DNA of 64,000 nucleotides from DASYPP01 sp036006525 (lineage in GTDB: Bacteria; Gemmatimonadota; Gemmatimonadetes; Gemmatimonadales; GWC2-71-9), in NCBI GenBank assembly GCA_036006525.1, contig DASYPP010000033.1, positions 15,617-79,616 of the forward strand, in the 5' to 3' direction. Below the pieces are notes generated by a model. It searched no databases, was not told the origin of the DNA, and saw nothing but the letters and a program-made list of their open reading frames with translations. Shown here piece after piece: positions 51,625-60,736 of the stretch. The position numbers and the translations under genes were made by a program. How positions within the stretch are numbered: position 1 is the stretch's first letter; every line of letters begins with the position of its first letter.

Positions 51625-52269
51625 ATGTTCAAGGCGATCCTCTTTACCCAGTGGAAATGGGGCCGGCTGCTACTGCTGCTGGCCACGCTGGCCGGATTTG
51701 CGATCCCGCTGCTGTCGGTCCAGGGCCTGACTACCACATATGGAAATTTCTATGTGGTCACCAGTCTTCAGGCCTTCGGCATCGCCTATCCGCTGCTGGC
51801 CGGAGCCGCGGGGCTGCTCTTGAGCCTCAGCGCCTGGACGTCGGACCACCGCGGCCGGCACGTCTATGCGCTGTCGCTTCCGGTTGCCCGGTGGCGGTAT
51901 GTCCTGATGCGCTACCAGTCCGGGCTCGTGCTCCTGCTGCTCCCCATGCTGGGGATCTGGCTCGGCGCCATCCTGGCTACCCGGTTCATTCACATTCCTC
52001 CCGGGCTGCATCCCTACGCGTCCTCGTTGGCGCTGCGCTTCGCGTTGTCGGCGGCACTCGCGTACACCGCCTTCTTCGCGATCTCCTCCGGCACCCCACG
52101 GACCGCCGGCATCGTGCTGGGGATAGCGGCAGTCCTGGTGGCAATCCAGGTCCTTGCCTCGGCCGCGGGCTTTGATTTCAACCTGCTCAAGCCGGTATTC
52201 GACCGGCTGTTCATCTGGCCGGGGCCATTCGAAATATTCACCGGCCGATGGATGCTGCTCGATGTGTAG
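51625..52269 (+). CDS. ABC transporter permease
   Basis: 214 aa from the ATG at 51625 (AAGGAG 7 nt upstream; ATG at 51622 also possible). Six hydrophobic helices; ABC-2-type layout without an obvious periplasmic domain. Substrate unknown. Overlaps the next gene by 8 bp. Confidence 0.85.
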   Translation: MFKAILFTQWKWGRLLLLLATLAGFAIPLLSVQGLTTTYGNFYVVTSLQAFGIAYPLLAGAAGLLLSLSAWTSDHRGRHVYALSLPVARWRYVLMRYQSGLVLLLLPMLGIWLGAILATRFIHIPPGLHPYASSLALRFALSAALAYTAFFAISSGTPRTAGIVLGIAAVLVAIQVLASAAGFDFNLLKPVFDRLFIWPGPFEIFTGRWMLLDV

Positions 52270-53395
52270 CACAGGGAGCACGAGCAACGCCCGTTGGGTC
52301 CTGGGATTGGGACTCATGCTGGGCCTGCCGCCCAGCGTCGGTCACGCCCAGGATGTGGCGAGTATCAGGCGGCACATTGCGGAGCTGGAGCAACGCAAGG
52401 TCGAGCTGATCGCGGCCACCGATTCCCTCCAGGCATTGGAACGCGCGCGCAGACTGGAATCCCTCGACTCCCTCCAGGTGGGGGCGCTCAGGCTACTGGC
52501 GGCTCATCCGATGGTCGGCGTCGCGCGCCGACAGGCTGCAACGGCTTGGGCATCACTGAGGGCGACCCTGGGAGACAGCGTCGCCGCACTGATGCATCAG
52601 CGTCGTTTTGTTTTGGTGACCGAAGACGCGGAGGATTCGACGCAAGTGGATGCGCAGGGCGTTGCCACCCTGGGGACGGTCCTGGTGATACCCCGGAACA
52701 GTCCGGAGAACCTGACCGCAATCAATATCATCGTTGCGGTGTACGGAGAACTCTGGCGCAGCCTGGACCCTGGGCTCCGGGATTGGCTCAGCGCGCCACT
52801 CACGCCGACGCTGGATACGATCGCCGTCACCTCGGCCAGCTATCTCGAGCTGGTGACCTCAGGATCTCCGGTTTCGCGCGGCTGCTACCAGGGAAGCCTG
52901 GCAGACTGTGCCGGGGCATTAGGGCTGACGGAGCCAGACCATCCCGCCCTGGCCTGGTACTCAGCGGAAGGCCGGCGTGAGCTGGTGGCTCGGCTGAGCC
53001 AGGCGCTGAGCGCTGGGGCGGACCGCGAGGTGTTTGCCGGATGTGTCATCCAGCGGGTTGATGCTGACTGCGTGGCCCTGTTACAACAGAATGAAAGACT
53101 GGTACCGCCGCCCCTGTCCGGCGGCACCCGGGCAAGCTACTTCCTCACGGCATTGAAGCTCGGAGGATCAGGAGCCCTGTCACGACTGCTGGGCAGCTCC
53201 GGCGAGCCGTCGATGGCCCGCCGGCTGGAACTTGCAGCGGGAACCAGCCTGGATGCGGTCACGACGCGCTGGCGCAGCGCGGTCCTGGCGACCCGCCCAC
53301 ATCCCACGCAGCTGACGGCGTCCACGGCATGCGCCGGCATGGTATGGATAGCCGGCCTTCTACTTCTGTCCTTCCGGAGTTCGCGATGGCGCTAA
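52262..53395 (+). CDS. Secreted/membrane-anchored protein in the ABC operon, unknown
   Basis: 377 aa from the ATG at 52262. An N-terminal signal-like segment (W-V-L-G-L-G-L-M-L-G-L...G-H-A-Q) is followed by a helix-rich extracellular part starting with a coiled-coil (about 33-75), four cysteines in the middle, and one C-terminal transmembrane helix (about 348-367). I recognise no catalytic motif. Overlaps both neighbours, so it belongs to the operon. Confidence 0.72.
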   Translation: MCSTGSTSNARWVLGLGLMLGLPPSVGHAQDVASIRRHIAELEQRKVELIAATDSLQALERARRLESLDSLQVGALRLLAAHPMVGVARRQAATAWASLRATLGDSVAALMHQRRFVLVTEDAEDSTQVDAQGVATLGTVLVIPRNSPENLTAINIIVAVYGELWRSLDPGLRDWLSAPLTPTLDTIAVTSASYLELVTSGSPVSRGCYQGSLADCAGALGLTEPDHPALAWYSAEGRRELVARLSQALSAGADREVFAGCVIQRVDADCVALLQQNERLVPPPLSGGTRASYFLTALKLGGSGALSRLLGSSGEPSMARRLELAAGTSLDAVTTRWRSAVLATRPHPTQLTASTACAGMVWIAGLLLLSFRSSRWR

Positions 53396-54480
53396 CGTTG
53401 GGTCGGTGGCTCGCCTGGATGGGACTGGGCTCCGCTGGACTGGCGGTTGCCCTGCTGCCGCCCAGTCCGCCGAAAGACTGGCCCCCGCGGCCGGTAGACA
53501 ACCAGGTTCGGACGAGCGCACGGCTGGAGACCAAACTGCGTCAGGCCTATGATGAACTGCATACCGCCGAGCTGGTGCTGACTATCGACAGCCTGGCGCG
53601 GATTGGCCTTCCGACCGAAGGCTACCCTGTCGTCCTCCCCCTCGGCGGCGCTTCCTCGGGAACTCGTGATTCGCTGCAGCAGCAGATCATCCGGAGCTGG
53701 GCCACGCTGCCGGGCACGGGCCACGAAGTCGTCCCGATATACCTGGTCCTTGCCGGCTCTGACTCCGACAAGGTTTGGCAAAGCAGGTACCTGCTGCCCG
53801 ATTCGGTACACCGGGGTGGTTGCGTCACTCTGCTCAAGAGCGATGGCTGGCTTGGCCGGAGAAGCGACAGCGAGTTGCTGAGGACATTGTTCGATGAAAC
53901 CGGCCCCTGCATGTGGTATGCAGTTCACGGAACTCCGGGCCCGACGATCGACCGCTGGATTCGCGGACCCGGCATTAACCTGATGGTCCGGTACGACACC
54001 GCTGGCCGCTCTGAAAACGACGCCTTCCAATTGGATTTTGGTTACTACGTCCCGGGGATGGTGTACCAGGCTTCGGAGAATCTGCTCACCTGCCTCCACG
54101 GTGACGAGGTGGTCTGCGTGAAGCTGGTCATGGGCGAAGGCGCGCGACAGGACAGCTCCCTCGTCCGGGTGATTGAGCCGGAATGGTCCTGGCGTCTGCC
54201 GATGGGCGGTGAGAGTTCGGCCTGGCTATCGGATCTGCAGCGGGAAATGGGAGTCGAGCGGTTCAGCCGTTTCTGGCACTCAGAGCTGCCGGTGGCCGAG
54301 GCATTTCAGCAGGCGTTTGGAATGGGGCTTGGCACTTGGAATCGGCGCTGGTTGACCCGGACGTATTCGGGGATCCATCCGGGTCCGCTTCCCCGGAGCC
54401 GTTCGGTCGCCTATGCGGGAGGAGTCATGCTGCTGCTCTTTGGGCTTGCCGCGGCGGTCGCGGTGCGGAAAGTCGGCTGA
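53386..54480 (+). CDS. Membrane-anchored extracellular protein in the ABC operon, unknown
   Basis: 364 aa from the ATG at 53386. A helix near the N-terminus (about 9-27) and one at the C-terminus (about 338-358) bracket an extracellular domain. Like its neighbour it has a coiled start, paired Cys (in G-G-C-V, G-P-C-M and L-T-C-L...V-V-C-V) and a W-x-x-R-W-x-x motif before the last helix. The two look like diverged copies of one fold, both encoded with the ABC transporter. Confidence 0.7.
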   Translation: MALTLGRWLAWMGLGSAGLAVALLPPSPPKDWPPRPVDNQVRTSARLETKLRQAYDELHTAELVLTIDSLARIGLPTEGYPVVLPLGGASSGTRDSLQQQIIRSWATLPGTGHEVVPIYLVLAGSDSDKVWQSRYLLPDSVHRGGCVTLLKSDGWLGRRSDSELLRTLFDETGPCMWYAVHGTPGPTIDRWIRGPGINLMVRYDTAGRSENDAFQLDFGYYVPGMVYQASENLLTCLHGDEVVCVKLVMGEGARQDSSLVRVIEPEWSWRLPMGGESSAWLSDLQREMGVERFSRFWHSELPVAEAFQQAFGMGLGTWNRRWLTRTYSGIHPGPLPRSRSVAYAGGVMLLLFGLAAAVAVRKVG

Positions 54481-54566
54481 CCGGCTCGATCTCCAGCGCC
54501 AGGTCGGCCGCCACGACGCTGTGGGTGAGGGCACCCACCGAGATGAAATCGGCACCAGCTGAAGCG
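54481..54566 (-). pseudogene. nadC: Relic of a second nadC 3' end
   Basis: About 80 bp that would encode A-G-A-D-F-I-S-V-G-A-L-T-H-S-V-V-A-A-D-L, then A-L-E-I-E-P, the same residues as the end of the intact nadC at 54889-54970. Eight base differences from the intact copy are all at third codon positions and silent. Upstream coding sequence is missing: the frame is cut off at about 54566. It is part of the 398-bp gene-free stretch 54481-54878. Confidence 0.75.
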
Positions 54567-54628
54567 CCTCAATAGAGGAGAGAAACGGGCGGAGAATATG
54601 AGCGCCCAATCACGTTTCCGTCACCGGC

Positions 54629-54860
54629 GGCTTCCTCTGCGATTCACCGTTTTCAACTCAGAGACTCAGAGACCCAGAGAAATCGAGAGCACCAAGCTTG
54701 AAGTAATGACATTTTGTGCGGTACAGGTCCCGGCTTTTCCGGGGTTTGTCCCTGGGTTGCCGGAAACAGCGAATGACCGTGTCACCAATGCGCCATTCAA
54801 CGTGTATTCTCTGAGTCTCCGAGTCTCTGAGTTGAAAATGGTGGCTTCGCAAAGAAAGCT
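54629..54860. repeat. Inverted repeat element, unit GACTCAGA
   Basis: The 5' arm (54629-54684) contains GGCTTCCTCTGCGATTCACC, then TTTTCAACTCAGAGACTCAG. The 3' arm (54807-54860) is the complement, CTCTGAGTCTCCGAGTCTCT then GAGTTGAAAATGGTGGCTTC. Each arm has three or four GACTCAGA units; the loop is about 120 bp. It lies between the nadC relic and the intact nadC. Confidence 0.88.
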
Positions 54861-54878
54861 CACGGGCTCACTAACTCC

Positions 54879-55739
54879 CTAGCTCCCGGGCTCGATCTCC
54901 AGCGCCAGGTCAGCCGCCACCACGCTGTGGGTCAGCGCGCCCACCGAGATGAAATCGGCCCCCGCTTCGGCGTAGCGGCGCACGTTCTTGAGCGAGATCC
55001 CGCCGGTAGCTTCGATCTCGATCCCGGGTTTCAACTCCCGGGCATGGGTTCCCCATGTCTTGAGCCGCTCCGGGGTCTGGTTGTCGATCAGCAGCCGGTC
55101 GGCACCGGCGGCACAGGCCAGCCTCAGCTGCTCGGCGGTCTCCACTTCGACCTGCACCGCCCCGGCGCCAAGCCGCCGCGCTTCCTGTACCGCGTCGGCG
55201 AGGCTGGTACCGCTCCGGGCCAGCGCGGCCCAGTGGTTGTCCTTGATCATCACGGTATCGGCGAGATCGAGACGGTGGAGACTCCCACCGCCCTGGAGCA
55301 CGGCCTGTACGTCGAAGACCCGGAGACCCGGCGCGGTCTTCCGGGTGTGGAGGATGGTGCACCCGGTGCCTTCCACGGTATCCACGAACTGCCGGGTGAT
55401 GGTCGCGATTCCGCTGGCCCGCTGGAGCAGGTTGAGAATCGACCGCTCGGCCCGAAGCAAGGAACCCAGGTCACCGACCAGCACACCTACGATGCCGCTC
55501 GCCGGGACCCGCTGGCCATCGTCCGCCATCCACTCGAGCTTGATCTTCACCAGCTGGGCGATCGCATCGGCGTAGCGGCACCCGGCGAGCACGGTTTCGC
55601 TCCGGGCTTCGATCCGGCCCTGGGCGGTGACCCGGCCGGCGTGAACGGCCAGGCTGGTCAGGTCGCGCTCGCCGTCCTCGGCCAGGGCAAGCCGGGCCAG
55701 GCGAGCGGCGTCCTGCTCGATCACAGACTTCCACTCCAT
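54879..55739 (-). CDS. nadC: Nicotinate-nucleotide diphosphorylase (quinolinate phosphoribosyltransferase)
   Basis: 286 aa. It converts quinolinate and PRPP to nicotinate mononucleotide in NAD synthesis. Family motifs: E-D-x-x-x-D-L-T near the N-terminus, T-R-K-T-A-P-G-L-R (about 137-145), K-D-N-H (about 175-178), V-E-V-E-T (about 204-208) and A-T-G-G-I-S. The length is normal. No nadA or nadB nearby. Flanked by hairpin repeats on both sides and by the relic copy downstream. Confidence 0.97.
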   Translation of the reverse strand: MEWKSVIEQDAARLARLALAEDGERDLTSLAVHAGRVTAQGRIEARSETVLAGCRYADAIAQLVKIKLEWMADDGQRVPASGIVGVLVGDLGSLLRAERSILNLLQRASGIATITRQFVDTVEGTGCTILHTRKTAPGLRVFDVQAVLQGGGSLHRLDLADTVMIKDNHWAALARSGTSLADAVQEARRLGAGAVQVEVETAEQLRLACAAGADRLLIDNQTPERLKTWGTHARELKPGIEIEATGGISLKNVRRYAEAGADFISVGALTHSVVAADLALEIEPGS

Positions 55740-55780
55740 TGTCCTTTTAGTCCTCTCTCAATCTGGTCATCGAAAAGGCC

Positions 55781-55973
55781 GAGAGCGCGGAGAACGGCAC
55801 ACCGCTGAGAAACAGAGGCTCGCAGAGGTATTTCGCAGAGGAAAAGGACAACGTTAAAGTCTCTTCTCGTCGTGGCGCCTTCGCGTTGTGCAGTTGATAT
55901 ATGCTTTTGCAGTCCTCAGCGAAAGCCTCAGCGGAACTCAGCTTCTCAGCGGTGTGCCGTTCTCCGCGCGCTC
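55781..55973. repeat. Inverted repeat element, units GCGGAGAAC and CGCAGAG
   Basis: GAGCGCGGAGAACGGCACAC... from 55783 pairs with ...GTGTGCCGTTCTCCGCGC to 55972, a nearly perfect stem of about 28 bp. Inner CGCAGAGG units match CCTCAGCG units. The loop is about 60-90 bp. Between nadC and the permease gene. Confidence 0.92.
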
Positions 55974-55988
55974 ACAATCTCGTTGAGC

Positions 55989-57320
55989 TCACTTGCTCCG
56001 TTGAATCGCGAATTTGAAGACCCGGTACAATGGATAGCTCGAGGCCAGGACGATCACCGACCGCACGCTGTTGGCGCGATCGCCGAAGAAGCCGGAGACC
56101 AGGAACGCGATAGCGCCCAGCAGCGCAATCCCGGTCAGGTAGGGATACCCGGGCACCCGGAACGGACGGACGGCATCGGGCTCGCGCCGGCGCAGCACGA
56201 ACAGCGAGATGAAGGACATGGCGTAGTTGAGCACGAAGAAAAACGCCAGCAACGCCAGGACCTGGTTGAAGGAGCCGGTCAGGATGAATGCCGCGGCGAC
56301 AATCGAGCTGGCCAGCAGCGTGATACGGGGCGTGCCCGACGGGCTCACCCGGATCGCCACCTTGGCGATGAGCCCGTCCTCCGCCATCGCGACCGGGACC
56401 CGGGAGGACATCAACAGGGTGGCGTTCACCGTGCTCAGCATACCTACCACGACGATCACCCGGATGATCACGTCCCCCGCGGTCCCGAACACCGCGCGCG
56501 CCGCCGTGGCGGCCACGAAAGGATCGCCCGCCATGGTGCCGATCGGCACCACCTTCAGAAAGGCGATGTTGAGCAGCAGGTATACCCCGATAATAGAGAA
56601 CACTCCAAGGATCGTGGCGCGGGGAATCTCGCGTCCGGGATCGGTGAGCTCGCCGGAGAAGTAGAAGGTGCCGTTCCAGCCATCGTAGGTATAGATGATG
56701 GCCTGTACCGAGACCACCAGCGCGGTGATCAGTCCCGCGCCGTGCGGCAGCGGCTGGGCAGGAACCGACGGCGCATGGCCGCTTACCACGATGCAGGCGA
56801 CCGCCAGGGCGATCAGGCCCAGGGCCTTGACCAGGCTGGTGATCTGCTGGGTCTTGTCCCCGGTGCGAATCCCGGCCCAGAGAATCGCGGTGAAGACGGC
56901 AATGATGCTGAGCGCGAGCAGGTTCTGGTAAGGGGCGAGGGAGGGAACCAGCTGGGCCGTGTACTCGGCAAAGACCATGGAGACCAGCGAGGCGGTCCCG
57001 GCGGTCGAAATCCAGTCGCTCCAGCCGATGACGAATGCCGGATACTCGCCGAGGCCGCGGCGGACGAACACGTATTGGCCCCCCGAGCGGGGAATCATGG
57101 CGCCCAGCTCGGCCATGGAGAGCGCGCCCATCAGGGCGTACAGCCCGCCGGCCAGCCAGAGCAGCAGGAAGATCATGGCATTGGGCAGATGGGCGGCGAT
57201 CTCGCCCGGGGTCCGGAGAATGCCGACGCCGATGGTGTTGCCGATGATGATGGCGACGCCGAACGCGACGCCGAGGACCTTCAGGAGACCCGCTCGAGCC
57301 TGGCGATCGGGTGTCGTCAC
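55989..57320 (-). CDS. APC-superfamily amino acid permease (LAT-like)
   Basis: 443 aa with 12 transmembrane helices. TM1 contains I-I-I-G-N-T-I-G-V-G-I-L-R-T-P-G, the APC substrate-binding break, and the TM2-3 region has S-M-A-E-L-G-A-M-I-P-R-S-G-G. Resembles amino-acid exchangers of the LAT/SteT type. Immediately downstream of etfA (7 bp), so they may share a transcript. Confidence 0.92.
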   Translation of the reverse strand: MTTPDRQARAGLLKVLGVAFGVAIIIGNTIGVGILRTPGEIAAHLPNAMIFLLLWLAGGLYALMGALSMAELGAMIPRSGGQYVFVRRGLGEYPAFVIGWSDWISTAGTASLVSMVFAEYTAQLVPSLAPYQNLLALSIIAVFTAILWAGIRTGDKTQQITSLVKALGLIALAVACIVVSGHAPSVPAQPLPHGAGLITALVVSVQAIIYTYDGWNGTFYFSGELTDPGREIPRATILGVFSIIGVYLLLNIAFLKVVPIGTMAGDPFVAATAARAVFGTAGDVIIRVIVVVGMLSTVNATLLMSSRVPVAMAEDGLIAKVAIRVSPSGTPRITLLASSIVAAAFILTGSFNQVLALLAFFFVLNYAMSFISLFVLRRREPDAVRPFRVPGYPYLTGIALLGAIAFLVSGFFGDRANSVRSVIVLASSYPLYRVFKFAIQRSK

Positions 57321-57327
57321 GGGGGCC

Positions 57328-58299
57328 TTAGTGTTCGGCGCGGAGTCTCTTCACTTCTTCAGTGAAGCGGGGCAGGATTTCGAAGAGATCGCCCACGATG
57401 CCGTAGTCGGCGACCTTGAAAATCGGCGCGTCCTTGTCGCGGTTGATGGCGACGATCACCTTGGCGGTGCGCATGCCGGCGAGGTGCTGGATGGCACCGG
57501 AGATGCCGACCGCGATGTAGAGCCCCGGGCTTACCGTTTTACCGGTTTGCCCGACCTGGGCGCCGTGCTCCCGCCAGCCGGCGTCCACCACGGCTCGGCT
57601 GGCGCCGACCGCGGCATTGCCAAAGGCGGCCGCCAGGTCTTCCAGCAACTTGAAATTGGCCGGCTCCTTGAGGCCGCGACCGCCGGAGATCACCACCTGC
57701 GCTTCGGCCACGTCGAGCGCCGCCGACGATGCCGCCTTGATCTCCTTCACCGTCACCCTGGTCGTCCAGGACGGCACGGCGACCGTTTCCGCCGCACCCG
57801 CCTTGCCCGCCTGGGCAACGGGGAAGGTGTTGGGACGGATGGAGAGAATCGCCGGTTTCCCGTTCAAGCGAACCTTCTGGAGCGCCTTGCCGGCGTAGAC
57901 CGGCCGAGTGGCGATGATCTTGCCGCCCTCCAGCGCCACCGCCGTCACGTCGGTGGCGCATCCCTGCTCCAGCCTGGCCGCGACCCGCGGCGCCAGGTCC
58001 TTGCCGGTGGCGGTGGCCGCGAAGAAAATCGCGGCGTAGTTCCCCGCGATCGACGCGATGGTGGCACTGTAGCCGTCGGGCTGGTAGAGCGCGAAATCGG
58101 TGTGCCGCGCGCTCAATACCCGGTCGGCGCCGGCGGGGCCCAGCACTTCAGTGCCGGTCACCGTGTCGCCTCCCAGGACCAGCACATCGACGGTGGCGCC
58201 CATCGCATCGGCGATTCCGCGGGCCGCGGCGACCGCTTCCTGGGAGACTTTGCGCAGGCTGCCGGAGCGCTGCTCGGCAATGGCGAGAATGGCTGGCAT
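57328..58299 (-). CDS. etfA: Electron transfer flavoprotein, alpha subunit
   Basis: 323 aa. The C-terminal FAD-binding domain has S-G-G-R-G-L-K-E (about 209-216), G-A-S-R-A-V-V-D-A-G-W (about 234-244), Q-V-G-Q-T-G-K-T-V-S-P (about 249-259) and G-I-S-G-A-I-Q-H-L-A-G-M, all EtfA hallmarks. With EtfB it carries electrons from acyl-CoA dehydrogenases to ETF-QO. One base separates it from etfB. Confidence 0.98.
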   Translation of the reverse strand: MPAILAIAEQRSGSLRKVSQEAVAAARGIADAMGATVDVLVLGGDTVTGTEVLGPAGADRVLSARHTDFALYQPDGYSATIASIAGNYAAIFFAATATGKDLAPRVAARLEQGCATDVTAVALEGGKIIATRPVYAGKALQKVRLNGKPAILSIRPNTFPVAQAGKAGAAETVAVPSWTTRVTVKEIKAASSAALDVAEAQVVISGGRGLKEPANFKLLEDLAAAFGNAAVGASRAVVDAGWREHGAQVGQTGKTVSPGLYIAVGISGAIQHLAGMRTAKVIVAINRDKDAPIFKVADYGIVGDLFEILPRFTEEVKRLRAEH

Positions 58300-58300
58300 G

Positions 58301-59050
58301 CTAGAGCACCTTCGCTTCGGTCCGGAGCAGGGAGACCAGCTGGACGACGGCGTCGGGGCCTTCGCCCACGATCTTGCCGGCCTGGCGTTCGGGAGGCATG
58401 GAGAGACCCACCAGTTCGATGGTGCCGGCGCCCAGCGCGGCCGGCTTCACCTCGAGCGGCTTCTTCTTCGCGGCCATGATGCCCTTGAGCGAAGGGAGCC
58501 GCGGATTGTTGAGACCCTTGTCGCAGGTCAGCACGGCGGGCAGCGAACAGGTCGCGACCTCGAGGCCGCCTTCGATTTCCCGATCCGCCTCGACCTGGCC
58601 CGCGCTGATCTTGAGGTGGGCCACCGTCGTGATGCAGGGAAGCCCGAGCAACTCGGCGGTCATGGGACCGACTTGGTGGTTATAGTCATCCACCGCCATC
58701 TTGCCGAACAGGATGAGATCGTAGTTGCCGCTCTTGAGCTCGGCCGCCAGTGCCTTCGCGACTTCGAGGCCATCCAACGAGCCGGGGGACTGCAGCAGCA
58801 CGCCGCGATCGATCCCCATGGCCAGCGCGGTGCGCATGGTCTCCTGAGCCGCATCGGGACCGAGTGAAATGACGACGGTTTCACCGGAACCGGCTGTTTC
58901 CTTCAGCTTGATGGCCTCTTCAATGGCGAACTCGTCGTAGGGGTTGGGAATGAACTTGACCCCCGCCTCGTCTATGGACCTGGCGTCCCCAGCCAGGACG
59001 ATCTTGGTCGTGGTATCGGGGACGCGCTTCAGGCAAACGGCGATCTTCAA
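58301..59050 (-). CDS. etfB: Electron transfer flavoprotein, beta subunit
   Basis: 249 aa. The TTG at 59050 is chosen because it gives the standard M-K-I-A-V-C-L-K-R-V-P-D-T start and follows GAGGTAAC; the frame is open 75 bp further up. Motifs: D-E-F-A-I-E-E-A-I-K-L-K, the AMP-binding G-K-M-A-V-D-D...Q-V-G-P and L-P-C-I-T. A complete etfB-etfA operon. Confidence 0.97.
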   Translation of the reverse strand: MKIAVCLKRVPDTTTKIVLAGDARSIDEAGVKFIPNPYDEFAIEEAIKLKETAGSGETVVISLGPDAAQETMRTALAMGIDRGVLLQSPGSLDGLEVAKALAAELKSGNYDLILFGKMAVDDYNHQVGPMTAELLGLPCITTVAHLKISAGQVEADREIEGGLEVATCSLPAVLTCDKGLNNPRLPSLKGIMAAKKKPLEVKPAALGAGTIELVGLSMPPERQAGKIVGEGPDAVVQLVSLLRTEAKVL

Positions 59051-59211
59051 ACGGGTTACCTCGTCCTGGGTTGGGGAACCGGGAGCCGGTGGAAGGGGCA
59101 AAAGTAGCGCGGGAAGGGGGGCCAAGGGTAGGTCTCACTAGCCGATTGGACCCGGAGGGCTGATACTTCGGCGCGGGAAAGTCACACCGACGACACCTTT
59201 CGTAACCAATA

Positions 59212-60720
59212 ATGCCGAAACGACCCTGGGTCCTGCTCCTCGCCGGCCTCGTCCTGCTGCCTTGGACGGAGCTGCAGACCGTCGTTCCATTCACGATCTG
59301 GGTGGCGCCGGCCCTCCTGCTGCGGTACAGCCGCACGGCCAGGTCCGGGTGGCGCGGCTGGATCGGCATCGTGGTGGTGTACGCGGTCACCGCGCTCATC
59401 AGCCTGCGCAACGGCCTGCTCCCGATCCCGCTCGCCTTCAATATTCTCATCGCACTGAGCACGGCGCTGATCCGATCGGTCCCCTATTCGCTGGACCGAA
59501 TTCTCAACACGCGACTCAGGGCGATGTCGCGTTCACTGGTGTTTCCGGTCTGCATGACCAGCCTGGAATGGCTGGCGATGCGTTACGGACCCTATGGCTC
59601 CTGGGGGTCCACAGCGTACAGCCAGTACTACGACCTGCAGCTGATCCAGCTGGTTTCGATCACCGGCATCGCCGGTATCACTTTCCTGGTGCATTGGACC
59701 GCGCCGGTGATCAACGCGCTGGTGGAGGAGGCGCCGGAGACCAGGGCCAGTCGAGGACCGGCGCTGGCATTTCTCACCGTCCTCGGCCTGGTGCTGACGT
59801 ACGGCGGAGCCCGGCTAGCCCTCGCCGGCCGGGATGCCGATCCGGTCGCCGTGGCGGCAGTGGTCCCTTCCGAAGCTGAATACGCCAGCACCTTCGGGGG
59901 CACCGATCTGAACTCCCTGGCCTCCGGGGCGGATTCCTCGCGCCGGCAGGCGGGAGTCCGGTTCAACGCCAACGTGGAACGGCTGGTCGCTCGCACGGTA
60001 GACGCAGCACAGCGCGGCGCCCGGATCGTCGCATGGCCGGAATACGTACCGGTCCTCGATGAAGACCAGTCCGCCATGCTCGAGGCAGCGAGGACCACGG
60101 CGCGAGCGCATCACATCTGGCTGATGATCACCCCGCTGGTGATCATGAAGGCCAGCCGCTTCCCCTACCTGCAGAATCTCACGGTCCTGGTGGATACCGC
60201 GGGAGAGGTGCGGGGGCGCTACGCCAAGACCTATCCCGTGGTGGGCATCGAGACGGGTTCCTATGAGGGAGGAAACGGGCGGGTCGTGGTGGTGACCACG
60301 CCGTTCGGCCGACTCTCCTCCGCCATCTGCCAGGACCTCGACTTTCCCTGGCTGATCCGGCGAGCCGGCGTCCAGAAGACCGCGCTCCTGATCGGGCCGT
60401 CGGATGACTGGCGAACCATCGAGCAGACCCACGCCCACATGGCGGTGTTCCGGGCGATCGAGAACGGGTTCTCGCTGCTCCGGCCCGCCAACAATGGAAT
60501 ATCCGAGGCGGTGGATCCCTACGGGCGGGTGCGCGCGATCAGCGCGTCATCGGAGAGCGGGACGCCGCCCATGATCGTACAAGTCCCGATCCGGCGGGTG
60601 CAGACCGTATACGCGCGCATGGGTGACTGGTTCGCGTGGTGCTGCGTGGCAGGGATGATCTGGTTCATCGCGCTGATGGGGCCGCCGCCGGGGGTGCTCG
60701 AGATGCGCAAGAGCCCTTGA
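59212..60720 (+). CDS. Lnt-like carbon-nitrogen hydrolase (apolipoprotein N-acyltransferase family)
   Basis: 502 aa. Five or six N-terminal transmembrane helices (to about 205), then a nitrilase-fold domain with the catalytic triad Glu277 (W-P-E-Y), Lys339 (Y-A-K-T-Y-P-V) and Cys373 (A-I-C-Q-D-L-D-F), and a last helix (about 472-490). The layout is that of Lnt, but the S-E-x-x-x motif around Cys is C-Q-D-L-D rather than the C-Y-E-x-x-F of E. coli Lnt, so another acyl acceptor is possible. Confidence 0.85.
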   Translation: MPKRPWVLLLAGLVLLPWTELQTVVPFTIWVAPALLLRYSRTARSGWRGWIGIVVVYAVTALISLRNGLLPIPLAFNILIALSTALIRSVPYSLDRILNTRLRAMSRSLVFPVCMTSLEWLAMRYGPYGSWGSTAYSQYYDLQLIQLVSITGIAGITFLVHWTAPVINALVEEAPETRASRGPALAFLTVLGLVLTYGGARLALAGRDADPVAVAAVVPSEAEYASTFGGTDLNSLASGADSSRRQAGVRFNANVERLVARTVDAAQRGARIVAWPEYVPVLDEDQSAMLEAARTTARAHHIWLMITPLVIMKASRFPYLQNLTVLVDTAGEVRGRYAKTYPVVGIETGSYEGGNGRVVVVTTPFGRLSSAICQDLDFPWLIRRAGVQKTALLIGPSDDWRTIEQTHAHMAVFRAIENGFSLLRPANNGISEAVDPYGRVRAISASSESGTPPMIVQVPIRRVQTVYARMGDWFAWCCVAGMIWFIALMGPPPGVLEMRKSP

Positions 60721-60736
60721 GGCTCGCAGAGAACAT

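Noticed and set aside
55872..57365. 497-aa open frame opposite the second permease, extending into a hairpin repeat
   Set aside because: Antisense shadow plus repeat DNA; no domain and low-complexity Gly/Asp/Arg composition.
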